A DNA stretch of 64,000 bases from Bacillus sp. A301a_S52 (GTDB lineage: Bacteria > Bacillota > Bacilli > Bacillales > Salisediminibacteriaceae), in NCBI GenBank assembly GCA_024701455.1, contig JABXYP010000001.1, positions 3,848,001 through 3,912,000 of the forward strand. The letters are read 5' to 3'. Every line of letters starts with the position of its first letter. Position 1 is the first letter of the stretch. The translations under genes were made by a program, and so were the position numbers. Below are positions 1 through 7,832 of the stretch, piece after piece. The notes below the pieces were generated by a model. That model was not told where the DNA came from, searched no databases, and saw only the letters and a program-made list of their open reading frames with translations.

Positions 1-356
1 GCCTCAGAAAACTCTCTACCGTGCCCGATAAATAAGGTTATTCCTTCTTCAATCAGCTCTTCTGTTGCCTGTAGCATCCGCTCTTGTGTATTTAAATCAC
101 TTACTAACACAGTTGAAATATCAAATTCCTCTTCAATTTTTAATTGGCCTCTATAAGCAAGACTTCCCCAACTCTGATCTCTTATCTCATCAGAAGTTAG
201 TATAGCTACTTTTTGCATAGCTGGATCTTCTTTTTCATCGCTGTTCTTACCAAATAAAATACCGCTAGATTGATAGAGCATGACAAAAATAAGCACAGCA
301 GCCACGCATAGAGAGAAGATTAATATATTTTTAGGCTGGCTGTCTATCTTACTCAT
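1..356 (-). CDS. Med-like BMP-family lipid/ligand-binding protein (5' part, cut by window edge)
   Basis: The minus-strand reading frame starts at the ATG ending at 356, after an AAGGGGAT ribosome site, and runs off the left edge. It encodes an N-terminal hydrophobic segment (about residues 10-30), then a domain with the order 'VAILTSDEIRDQSWG', 'AYRGQ' and 'LFIGHGREF'. This follows the start of the basic membrane protein (BMP) periplasmic-binding fold and most resembles B. subtilis Med, a positive regulator of comK (family knowledge, recalled). The N-terminus is a membrane anchor without a clear lipobox cysteine. The ligand and the rest of the protein lie outside the window, so the Med assignment rests on about 115 residues. 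Confidence 0.7.
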   Translation of the reverse strand, partial: MSKIDSQPKNILIFSLCVAAVLIFVMLYQSSGILFGKNSDEKEDPAMQKVAILTSDEIRDQSWGSLAYRGQLKIEEEFDISTVLVSDLNTQERMLQATEELIEEGITLFIGHGREFSE

Positions 357-718
357 GAACACTATCCCCTTCTTATAGAGCTAAATACTTATTAAATGAA
401 AAGGAACATACTATCCTAATAGCGAGCTGGTTTCATTAATGTGTTATGCACTTAATCTATGCATGTTCCATTCACGAGGATATTCATAGCTCACACGTTC
501 CTAATTCTTCAAATTAGCCTCTTCACAATAATGTTTTTAAACCCGTAGGTGGTGGATATCATCTCGCCTTAACTACATTTATTAAGAACTAGTTCTATCT
601 TACATAAAATTATTTTGAAGGTCTACATATTTAACAATCTCTTTCTGGTTATTTCGACAAAATACGACTAAATATTTAGTAATTCTTCTAAAACAGCTAT
701 AAATAGTCGGAAATATAT

Positions 719-868
719 AAAGCGAACCTTCAATTAGTGGGCGTTTTCGTACTTCTTCCTTTGATTGATCGTTGAGTTAATCAGGTAGCGTCCGTTATCT
801 CCCGCCTATATAAAATTACCTCGTCTCTATGTTGAATCGGGAGGTTTACGGACGCTTATCGGTGAGAT
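719..868 (+). repeat. R1 structured interspersed repeat, copy A (type 1)
   Basis: Full-length copy. It starts with AAGCGAACCTTCAAT after ATATA and ends near CTTATCGGTGAGA. The second hairpin is intact: GCGTCCGT pairs with ACGGACGC and CTCCCG pairs with CGGGAG around an AT-rich loop. The first hairpin arm has diverged. The architecture matches the copies at 28.2, 49.1 and 55.7 kb. Confidence 0.85.
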
Positions 869-1376
869 TAGGGCTTTTTAAATGAAGTGTTTAATTCGTG
901 TTAAATTGCTGGGAGAAGGTTAACAACCGGCACTTTTTTAACATTTCACCTACATTCCCTATATCCTCTTGAAATCATCTTCATCTCGTTAAGTATCTAG
1001 GATCTGCTGAACAACCTCATTTTTGACAACAAAGGTATCAATTGCATAGCTTCGCTTTTACCGACGGGTATCATTGCGACATCGAGTCAACATGACCTTG
1101 CCGTTTTACTAGTCGTCAGAGAAGCTCTATCAGCCCTTCAAGCTTTGCTTTGTGGGGCTCGCCTGTTTTCCTTTTACGCTATTCCACCGGCACCTCTTTA
1201 GTTAAACTCTTTCTACGGTTATGATGTGAAAAGTTTTTTCCTATATAGATGGATTTCTTTGCACCAAAAAAAGCGACTGTCTTTGTTGCCATATCAAGGC
1301 TTACAAGTTATTCAGTAACCCCTATCTGGATCAGTCTTTTCACCATAGAATATATCATTTTTATCCATTTAGTCAT

Positions 1377-1424
1377 TAAAAAAACAGATCGTCTCTATAA
1401 TACGTTCACAAGACGACCTGTTTC
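1377..1424 (-). terminator. Rho-independent terminator of putP
   Basis: On the minus strand a 13-bp stem (AGACGACCTGTTT against its partner at 1382-1394, one mismatch) is followed by a run of T. It lies 13 bp past the putP stop codon. Confidence 0.85.
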
Positions 1425-1436
1425 TTATTAAATTCG

Positions 1437-2924
1437 TTATAATCGCTTCTTATCCATCTCTCTAGCACGATCAAATGTTTCTTCGATTTCTGGTGACGGT
1501 GGTGCACTCAAATAGCTAAATAAAATGATCATGATGGAAGAAATGACGAACCCTACGACTAATTCATATAGTGAGAAAAAGCCTGTTTCTGTTTTCAAAA
1601 AAGTGATCCATATAAACACGGCTCCTCCTCCGGAAATCATTCCTGCAAGTGCCCCGTTTCGTGTCATTCGCTTCCAAAAAAGCGAAAATAAAATAAGGGG
1701 TCCAAATGTCGCACCTAGACCTGCCCAGGCATTCGCCACAAGGTCTAGAACGGTACTGTCAGGATTTTGTGCCAATATGAGTGCAATAATCGCAATAACT
1801 AATACGCCTATTCGCCCTACAAGAACAAGTTCCTTATCACTTGCATTTTTTCGAATGATTCCTTTATAGAAGTCTTCTGCTAGTGCTGATGAGGAGACAA
1901 GTAGTTGAGAATCAATCGTGCTCATAATGGCAGCTAACACAGCGGCAAGTAATATGCCAGCTACGATTGGATGGAATAATACTTGTGTGAAAGCAATAAA
2001 GACCGTTTCCGGATTTTCAAGCGGTTGGTCCGCAAAATAGGCAATCCCTACAAGCCCAGTCATAACTGCCCCAAACATAGACAGGAACACCCATGAGACA
2101 CCAATTGCTTTTGCTTTAGGTAGTTCTTTCATTGATCGGATCGCCATGAAGCGAACGATAATATGGGGTTGACCAAAGTACCCAAGCCCCCAACCTAATA
2201 AGGAAATAATCCCTATGACGCCAACCCCTCCCATTAAGTTAAGATTGTTTGGATCAATGCTTCTTATTTGATCAAAGGTGGCACCAAAGCCACCGTAATC
2301 TACAATTGCGACTATCGGGATAACGATAAGAGCTAAAAACATTAATATGCCTTGAACGAAATCTGTCCAGCTTACAGCCAGAAATCCTCCCATAAACGTA
2401 TAACCAATGATGACGAGAGCGCCAATCCACAACGCCAACCCTTGATCTAGTCCGAATGAGTTCTCAAATAATATAGCGCCTCCCACTAATCCTGCTGAGG
2501 TATAAAACGTAAAGAAAAATAAGATAAGTAATGCAGATACAATACGTAACGATTGAGACGTATCTGCAAACCTATTCTCAAAGAAGTCCGGTAGTGTAAT
2601 GGCGTCATTCGCTAATTCTGTATAAGCTCTCAGCCGCCCGGCAACAAATTGCCAGTTTATAAACGCTCCGATTCCTAATCCAATAGCAATCCAAGCTTCT
2701 ACAAGCCCACTTGCATAAAGTGCACCAGGAAGGCCAAGCAAAAGCCAGCTACTCATATCTGAGGCACCAGCAGACAACGCTGCTACTCCTGCTCCAAGCT
2801 TTCGTCCTCCTAGTACATAGTCTGATAAATTTGTTGTCAATCGATAGGCGATTACCCCTAACGCCATCATAGCCACGAGATATACGATGAAAGTAACAAT
2901 AATCGGTGTTAAATTTTCTACCAT
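1437..2924 (-). CDS. putP: Sodium/proline symporter, SSS family
   Basis: A 495-residue integral membrane protein with about 13 hydrophobic segments that imports proline with Na+. The N-terminal 'YVLGGRKLGAGVAALSAGAS' followed by 'DMSSWLLLGLPGALYASG' is the typical PutP/OpuE signature of the solute:sodium symporter family, and the length fits. In Bacillus the same family covers catabolic PutP and osmoprotective OpuE; the sequence alone does not separate them, and no catabolic genes (putB/putC) adjoin it. It is a single-gene unit with its own terminator. A Na+-coupled compatible-solute importer suits a salt-adapted organism, which is inference. Confidence 0.9.
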   Translation of the reverse strand: MVENLTPIIVTFIVYLVAMMALGVIAYRLTTNLSDYVLGGRKLGAGVAALSAGASDMSSWLLLGLPGALYASGLVEAWIAIGLGIGAFINWQFVAGRLRAYTELANDAITLPDFFENRFADTSQSLRIVSALLILFFFTFYTSAGLVGGAILFENSFGLDQGLALWIGALVIIGYTFMGGFLAVSWTDFVQGILMFLALIVIPIVAIVDYGGFGATFDQIRSIDPNNLNLMGGVGVIGIISLLGWGLGYFGQPHIIVRFMAIRSMKELPKAKAIGVSWVFLSMFGAVMTGLVGIAYFADQPLENPETVFIAFTQVLFHPIVAGILLAAVLAAIMSTIDSQLLVSSSALAEDFYKGIIRKNASDKELVLVGRIGVLVIAIIALILAQNPDSTVLDLVANAWAGLGATFGPLILFSLFWKRMTRNGALAGMISGGGAVFIWITFLKTETGFFSLYELVVGFVISSIMIILFSYLSAPPSPEIEETFDRAREMDKKRL

Positions 2925-3211
2925 GCGAGTTTAGCCCCTCTCCTTTTAGTCTGCCTGTCTATGTCGTTCCCTTTCCAAAGTTCTGAATATTTTTTATAAT
3001 CTGATTATAATTTTTTTTAACGACCTTGAAAAGGAGAAATTATTTGTGTAGTCATTCAAAAAGTCGATTATCTAGAAAAAGGGCTGGTAAATAGGGTACT
3101 TTACTTTAAAATCTTTCATCTTCCTGCAAACGATTAATTTTATAAGACGCCACATTACATCCCTAATGCCAAAAGGCCTTATCATTAAGTTGCTTCCTTT
3201 TGAACATGTTA

Positions 3212-4090
3212 TTAAACAGGAAATAGCTCCTTGATATTCGCTTTAATAATCTCGACATATTCATCATTATCCATAATTTCAAACGTTAATTGTGCTTTAT
3301 ATAAATGATCTCCTGACTTCTTTAATTGTTTCATATGAAAGCAGTTCATACCAGCTTGGAAATGCAACTCTCCCAATAAATATAAACTTTCTAATTGTGA
3401 ACAGAGACGGATTCCCTTTTGAGCATAAGCAAATGAATCACGATGTCTACCAAGTGACGTTAAAGACTTTGTTAAGCCATAATAGACTCTAATTTTCGTT
3501 AAATCCATTTTCTTTTGACATTTATGCATTTCTCTTAGCGCCTGCTCATAATATTGAACTGAAAGGGTTAACTCGCCTTCTTCATTGAAAATAATACCGA
3601 TACTATTGAGTATCTCAATTTCAGTGGCTGAATAAAGAGTTTTCCCCTTTGAACGCGTCAATTGTAAAGATTTTAGCAGAACATCGAGAGCCCTGCGAAA
3701 ACCTTTCTTTAAATAATAACTTGAAACGCCTTCATGCCACATTAAAAATTGCTGATGCTCAAGAGACGAAAAAACAGTGTTTCTTTTTTCACTATTCACT
3801 ATATCATAAACTGTCCGATAGTCTTTCAATCTAATAGACTTTCGTATTTCGTTTTTAACCTCGTTAATGTAGTCAAACCGTTTATAGTGGGCCATATTAA
3901 AGAAATCATTTATATCAATCTCTAGCTTTTTCGCTATTTGGTAAAGCGTCGTACTTAATGGTATCACTTCTCCTTTTTCGATTCGACTAATTTGTGCTTG
4001 AGAGCAAATACCGTCAGCCAAATCTGTCTGTGACATCCCTGCTTTTTCTCTGTACACTTTTATATTTTCGCCTATCAACTCATAATTCAT
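3212..4090 (-). CDS. PlcR/NprR-like peptide-responsive regulator (HTH + TPR)
   Basis: A 292-residue protein with an N-terminal XRE-type helix-turn-helix (residues about 5-60, 'GMSQTDLADGICSQAQISRI') and about 230 residues of helical TPR-like repeats. This is the layout and length of PlcR (RRNPP family), which binds re-imported pheromone peptides through its TPR domain and DNA through its HTH. The start at 4090 was chosen over the upstream ATG at 4111 because GGAGGG sits just upstream of it, inside the longer frame. The divergent neighbour at 4188-4316 encodes a short exported peptide, the expected pheromone precursor. The regulated targets are unknown. Confidence 0.85.
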   Translation of the reverse strand: MNYELIGENIKVYREKAGMSQTDLADGICSQAQISRIEKGEVIPLSTTLYQIAKKLEIDINDFFNMAHYKRFDYINEVKNEIRKSIRLKDYRTVYDIVNSEKRNTVFSSLEHQQFLMWHEGVSSYYLKKGFRRALDVLLKSLQLTRSKGKTLYSATEIEILNSIGIIFNEEGELTLSVQYYEQALREMHKCQKKMDLTKIRVYYGLTKSLTSLGRHRDSFAYAQKGIRLCSQLESLYLLGELHFQAGMNCFHMKQLKKSGDHLYKAQLTFEIMDNDEYVEIIKANIKELFPV

Positions 4091-4187
4091 TATCAATTCC
4101 CTCCTAATCATTAGTTAAATTGAAAACGAAATGGTCGGAACTTTAAGCAATCTGTCAAATTGGAGATTAAATAAAGGGGGTGACATA

Positions 4188-4316
4188 ATGAAAAAATATT
4201 TTGTGGCGTTAGGTGTTGTGACGATACTACTTGGTGGAATTGTTTCATTTAGTGGAGGAGACGCTTTAGCGATAAAGGATTTACCTAATCAACACAGTGT
4301 ACCAGATTCCTTTTAA
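4188..4316 (+). CDS. PapR-like pheromone prepeptide (candidate)
   Basis: A 42-residue open frame with AAAGGGGG 8 bp upstream of the ATG. It encodes a lysine-start signal peptide ('MKKYFVALGVVTILLGG'), a short linker and a C-terminus ending in HSVPDSF. Known PapR precursors are 46-50 residues, Sec-exported, and processed to a C-terminal 5-7-mer of the type xDLPFEF, so size, signal and proline/phenylalanine-containing tail fit. It is divergent from the PlcR-like gene, whereas papR usually follows plcR in the same direction. A strong terminator follows at once. Function is inferred from size and context. Confidence 0.7.
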   Translation: MKKYFVALGVVTILLGGIVSFSGGDALAIKDLPNQHSVPDSF

Positions 4317-4329
4317 GCTCAAGGTTCAA

Positions 4330-4364
4330 TGAGGTCAAAGCAGCTTAGCTTTGACTTCTTTTCT
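4330..4364 (+). terminator. Terminator of the prepeptide gene
   Basis: A stem GAGGTCAAAGC / GCTTTGACTTC with a 6-nt loop is followed by TTTTCT, 14 bp after the prepeptide stop. It supports an independent short transcript. Confidence 0.85.
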
Positions 4365-4792
4365 GCTTAATTTAATTCTCACGACGATAGAGTGCGAGGA
4401 AGGGCTCCTATTTTCATAATAGCAAAGGTTATTTCTTTCTTAGTTCACAGCAATATCCACTTTTAACTACCCTCTATTATACTATATTAGAAATAATTTG
4501 AATTCAATTAAGCACGGTATTCACTTCCTTCTCATAAAACCTACGACAATTATGAGAGAATATCTAAAAAAATATGTATAGACGTATATTGTCATGTTAA
4601 CAGCTTCTATCAACATTTACTTTATTAATTAAATAATTGAAAGCAAATAGTCAATTAAACAATAAAAAAGAAAAAGTTACTTTAACATTTGTTTACAAAC
4701 TTATAGTGCTTAGTATATTTAAAAGAAGCTTCTGCCTATTGTTTATTTTTAGCATTGAAAATGGCCTTTCTAAGTTGATCATTACTTTTAGA
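4365..4792. other. AT-rich intergenic stretch, no feature recognised
   Basis: About 430 bp between the prepeptide terminator and the minus-strand terminator at 4793. I see no gene, RNA or repeat in it. Confidence 0.5.
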
Positions 4793-4821
4793 CAAAAAAA
4801 GTTGCAGAGGTCATCTGCAAA
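4793..4821 (-). terminator. Terminator downstream of the 167-aa membrane protein
   Basis: The minus strand reads TTGCAGA-TGACC-TCTGCAA followed by seven T. It lies 13 bp past the stop codon at 4834. Confidence 0.8.
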
Positions 4822-4833
4822 AAAGGGGCTTTA

Positions 4834-5337
4834 TTATTTCCAAAAAATAAAAGGCAATTGCTCTAAACTCTCCTGTTCTTTTTGCCGCCTCAAATACTGG
4901 AATCTACAGAACATATATACTCCAATGACTACTGCCATACTTAACTCTTCTAAAATCATAACAATTATGTGATCAAAGTAGCGGAGAATGGGTGCTTTGG
5001 TGTCCGTGTCAGTCATGGCCGGTAATTGATACGGATATACATTTTGCCAATGGTTATTAGAATCCGCGACTGTCTTACTGCTTCCAGTATGCACATATAC
5101 GTCTCCCTGTCTGTTAATAACCACTGTTTCACGACTGTTCTCCTGCCAATGTCCAAAAGAAGGGTCTCCATACACATCTTTCTTGTTGTTCATAGTCTTC
5201 AACTCATTTTCGCTGTCAGCTTGTAACAAAGGGTCCTGAAATCTCACCGAATGAACATCTGGAATGTTCGTCATCACCTGGAACACATACAATGACACAA
5301 ACAATAACCCGACGAACACCGACAGCCTTTTGGCCAT
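4834..5337 (-). CDS. Hypothetical two-TM membrane protein
   Basis: A 167-residue protein of no family I recognise. The start at 5337 (MAKRLSVFVGLL) has AAGGAGG 9 bp upstream; a 30-residue longer frame includes that site and is rejected. It has an N-terminal hydrophobic segment (about residues 5-25), a roughly 90-residue polar domain rich in Asp/Asn that should lie outside the membrane, and a second membrane segment near residues 125-145, followed by a basic and glutamate-rich tail. A monocistronic unit with its own terminator. It stands between the quorum-sensing pair and panF, with no functional hint from either. Confidence 0.6.
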   Translation of the reverse strand: MAKRLSVFVGLLFVSLYVFQVMTNIPDVHSVRFQDPLLQADSENELKTMNNKKDVYGDPSFGHWQENSRETVVINRQGDVYVHTGSSKTVADSNNHWQNVYPYQLPAMTDTDTKAPILRYFDHIIVMILEELSMAVVIGVYMFCRFQYLRRQKEQESLEQLPFIFWK

Positions 5338-5546
5338 TTTTATTACCTCCTTTTTAGATTGATCTTCATCATAACGTATTTTGCAAACCTTTGAATTGGC
5401 CTTTATTGCTCTCAAGAGCTTATCCACTTCTAAATTTAGCCATTTCCTTTGTTTAGCTCCTACTATATACGTCTAAGAATAGCTAAAAAACGCTTAAAAC
5501 TAGTTATTTGTTCTTATAAACAATCCCACCTTTCCTGCTTCCAATA

Positions 5547-5672
5547 AATCGAACCTTCAATCAGTGGGAATTAACTTAATTAGGAGATTAGCGTTCGTAA
5601 AACTCCCTCCTAAATAGAGCTATATCTCCTCTCTATTTTGAGCCGGGAAGTTAGGGACGTTTACCTGTAATA
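5547..5672 (+). repeat. R1 repeat, copy B (type 1, decayed)
   Basis: Begins ATCGAACCTTCAATCAGTGGGA and ends near TTACCTGTAATA. The right arm of the first hairpin is lost. The inner CTCCCTCC..AGCCGGGAAG region and the AAATAGAGC..CTCTCTATTTT inner stem are still recognisable. Confidence 0.7.
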
Positions 5673-5701
5673 AAGTAACCCCAGAGGATTTTCCGCTGGG
5701 G
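5668..5701 (-). terminator. Probable terminator of yhdT-panF
   Basis: The minus strand reads CCCCAG, an 11-nt loop, CTGGGG, then a T-rich but interrupted tail. A six-pair stem, so only moderate support. Its tail overlaps the end of R1 copy B. Confidence 0.5.
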
Positions 5702-5731
5702 AGTCGTTAAGTAATTTTAATTCCTTATGGC

Positions 5732-7180
5732 TTACGCAGATTTCAATGGCCTCATCACCTTCTCTTTTCCTAACCAACTGGCAACAATGAATGTCATAAA
5801 GGAAAAAATAACAGGGAAGACGACCGTGTGCACACCGAACATGTGCGGGTAAAAGTTATGGATGTATGCATAGCTAACAATTCCTGTCACCATGGACGTT
5901 ATGGCACCATATTTATTAGCTCCCTGCCAGTAAAGTCCCATCACAATGGGCCAAATAAAGGCAGATTGCAAACCACCAAAAGCAAATAAATTCATCCAAA
6001 TGAGTAAATCAGGTGGGCTGAGGGCCGCAGTGAAAATAGCCACTCCTAGAAGAGACGTCACCCAAAGGCTCATACGCCTTACAAGTTTCTCTTCGGCATC
6101 TGGTTTTATATAATTTAAATAAATATCTTTCACAACTGCTGAACTGACAATGAGTAAAAGTGAATCCACTGTAGACATTATGGCAGCTAGAGGCGCTGCT
6201 AACACCATGCCCGCCAACCATGGTGGAAGAACTTCCATTGTAATTAATGGCATCACTTTATCTGGGACGTCAATTCCTGGCATAACAGGCCTTGCAAATA
6301 CACCAATTAAATGCATGCCAAGCATAATAAACCCTACGACACACGTTCCTACAATGAGGGCTCTATGCATGGAACGAGCATTTTTATACGACATAGCTCT
6401 TACTGCAACTTGAGGTAAAGCTAACACCCCTACACCAACTAAAATCCAGAAGGATGAGACATAAGCTGGGGTTAAGCTACCATCATGCCCAAATGGAGAT
6501 ATTAAATTGGGATTTTCTGTTGCCAAATCAGTAATAATTGCAGAAATACCGCCCCCCGCCACAATAGTGCCAATTAAAATAATAAGTGTCCCAAATACCA
6601 TCACAATTCCTTGGATCATATCCGTTAAAGCGACCGCTCTAAAACCCCCGATTATGACATAAATTAAAACCGTTACTGCAAATATAAATAATGCTGTCGT
6701 ATACTCGAGTCCAGTAAGTGATTCGATTAACCTGGCACCACCTACCCATTGTGCCACCATCGCTGAAAATAAAAAAATAATGATACTTGCTGCTGATATA
6801 AAAACAACGCTACGGCTATTAGCATATCGCATTCTTAAAAAGTCAATTAACGTTACCGCATCATACTTTCGAGCATAGATAGCAAATTTTTTGCCCAGTA
6901 CCATCAAAACAAAATAACCTGTAGCTACTTGTGCCATTGCAAGAAGAACCCAACCTAGTCCTTGTGTGTAAGCCGCTCCAGGCCCTCCGATGAAACTACT
7001 TGCACTTCCATATGTCGCTATCATTGTCATGGCAAGAACAAAACCACCTAGCTCTCGACTGCCAAGAAAATATTCATGTAAAAACTGATTCGATTTCTTT
7101 ACAAATCGCAATGACCAGAAACCTGCGCCAAATATTATAAAGAAAAAAACAATTAAAGGTATAACCACTGGCCAGTTCAT
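5732..7180 (-). CDS. panF: Sodium/pantothenate symporter, SSS family
   Basis: A 482-residue SSS-family transporter with about 13 membrane segments. The order 'EYFLGSRELGGFVLAMTM' then 'ATYGSASSFIGGPGAAYTQG' is characteristic of PanF, which brings pantothenate (CoA precursor) into the cell with Na+. The assignment is strengthened by the gene just upstream, a YhdT/DUF997 protein, whose coding sequence overlaps the panF start by 4 bp (ATGA). That yhdT-panF pairing is conserved in many bacteria. The length matches the family (about 480). Confidence 0.9.
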   Translation of the reverse strand: MNWPVVIPLIVFFFIIFGAGFWSLRFVKKSNQFLHEYFLGSRELGGFVLAMTMIATYGSASSFIGGPGAAYTQGLGWVLLAMAQVATGYFVLMVLGKKFAIYARKYDAVTLIDFLRMRYANSRSVVFISAASIIIFLFSAMVAQWVGGARLIESLTGLEYTTALFIFAVTVLIYVIIGGFRAVALTDMIQGIVMVFGTLIILIGTIVAGGGISAIITDLATENPNLISPFGHDGSLTPAYVSSFWILVGVGVLALPQVAVRAMSYKNARSMHRALIVGTCVVGFIMLGMHLIGVFARPVMPGIDVPDKVMPLITMEVLPPWLAGMVLAAPLAAIMSTVDSLLLIVSSAVVKDIYLNYIKPDAEEKLVRRMSLWVTSLLGVAIFTAALSPPDLLIWMNLFAFGGLQSAFIWPIVMGLYWQGANKYGAITSMVTGIVSYAYIHNFYPHMFGVHTVVFPVIFSFMTFIVASWLGKEKVMRPLKSA

Positions 7181-7479
7181 TCCTGTCCTCCTTCTGACTC
7201 ACTCTCAGAATTATCAAGCTCAAAAGGCACATATGTAAAAAAGCATTTTACAACACTTGTGACTAGTACAGCCATCACAACAAAACCAACGATGCAGCTA
7301 TAAAAAAACCATGCTGGGAAGCCGAACACATATGTATACTCTTCCACAGGGCCTGAGCCAAGCCCATAAGCAAACCCATACCACCAGCCAAAATTTATTA
7401 AAACAAGTCCAACTCCTATCAACGCTTCTCGATTCGCAATTTTAAAACGAGGGTCTTTTTGATTACTGTCCTGACTCAT
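7177..7479 (-). CDS. yhdT: YhdT family (DUF997) small membrane protein
   Basis: A 100-residue protein with two hydrophobic segments (about residues 18-40 and 52-78) and the conserved 'NFGWWYGFAYGLG' stretch of YhdT/DUF997. It starts just upstream of panF and its stop overlaps the panF start, so the two are translationally coupled. The family is thought to be an accessory of PanF, but its exact role is not established. The acidic C-terminus (SESESEGG) is cytoplasmic by the likely topology. Confidence 0.88.
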   Translation of the reverse strand: MSQDSNQKDPRFKIANREALIGVGLVLINFGWWYGFAYGLGSGPVEEYTYVFGFPAWFFYSCIVGFVVMAVLVTSVVKCFFTYVPFELDNSESESEGGQE

Positions 7480-7832
7480 AGGACAACCTCCTTCTTATAA
7501 CTTATTCCTTCGTTTACTCCATTTAAGTAATTCTATGAGACTCTCCATGCTTTTCTAACTTTCAGGACGATAGATAATCCCTACTTAGAATAGCATTAGC
7601 CCACCTAGGTAAGCGAGTGTCATTATCGTTTCTATCATTTTAACTCATTTTAAAACATCATAAGTGACATATTTCCCCTACCTCGCTCCATCGCTCTCTC
7701 AAGCTTCCCGCAATATCTCAATTAACACCTTGCGCCTTCGTTGTTATAGGATTAATGGCCTCTCAATTGTACTACTCCATACAAAAGAACAGATATCCAA
7801 AAGGACATCTGTTCTTAGTTATTGACCTAAAG
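7480..7832. other. Intergenic, only the ppc terminator seen
   Basis: About 350 bp between yhdT and ppc. It should carry the yhdT-panF promoter, but I cannot pick out one with confidence. The only clear element is the terminator at 7780-7816. Confidence 0.5.
7780..7816 (-). terminator. Terminator of ppc
   Basis: The minus strand has AGAACAGATGTCC, a TTTT loop, GGATATCTGTTCT and TTTTGT, a 13-bp stem with one mismatch, ending 17 bp past the ppc stop. Confidence 0.88.

Larger units (their letters stand above)
357..1436. other. Intergenic stretch with R1 repeat and putP terminator
   Basis: About 1.08 kb without a convincing gene. It contains R1 copy A at 719-868 and the putP terminator at 1377-1424. 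The segment from about 1020 to 1330 has short open stretches on the minus strand broken by stops and could be a decayed gene, but I could not tie it to a family. Confidence 0.5.
5338..5731. other. Intergenic stretch with R1 copy B and panF terminator
   Basis: About 390 bp. It contains R1 copy B (5547-5672) and the weak terminator at 5668-5701. Nothing else was recognised. Confidence 0.5.

Noticed and set aside
1020..1330. Possible decayed transposase between the Med-like fragment and putP
   Set aside because: Short open stretches exist on the minus strand, but no motif supports a family.
1525..1869. Plus-strand open frame of 114 codons inside putP
   Set aside because: Antisense to a strongly supported transporter gene; no ribosome site and no family resemblance. 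Similar antisense frames opposite panF, ppc, chvE, the L lipoproteins and the effectors were rejected for the same reason.
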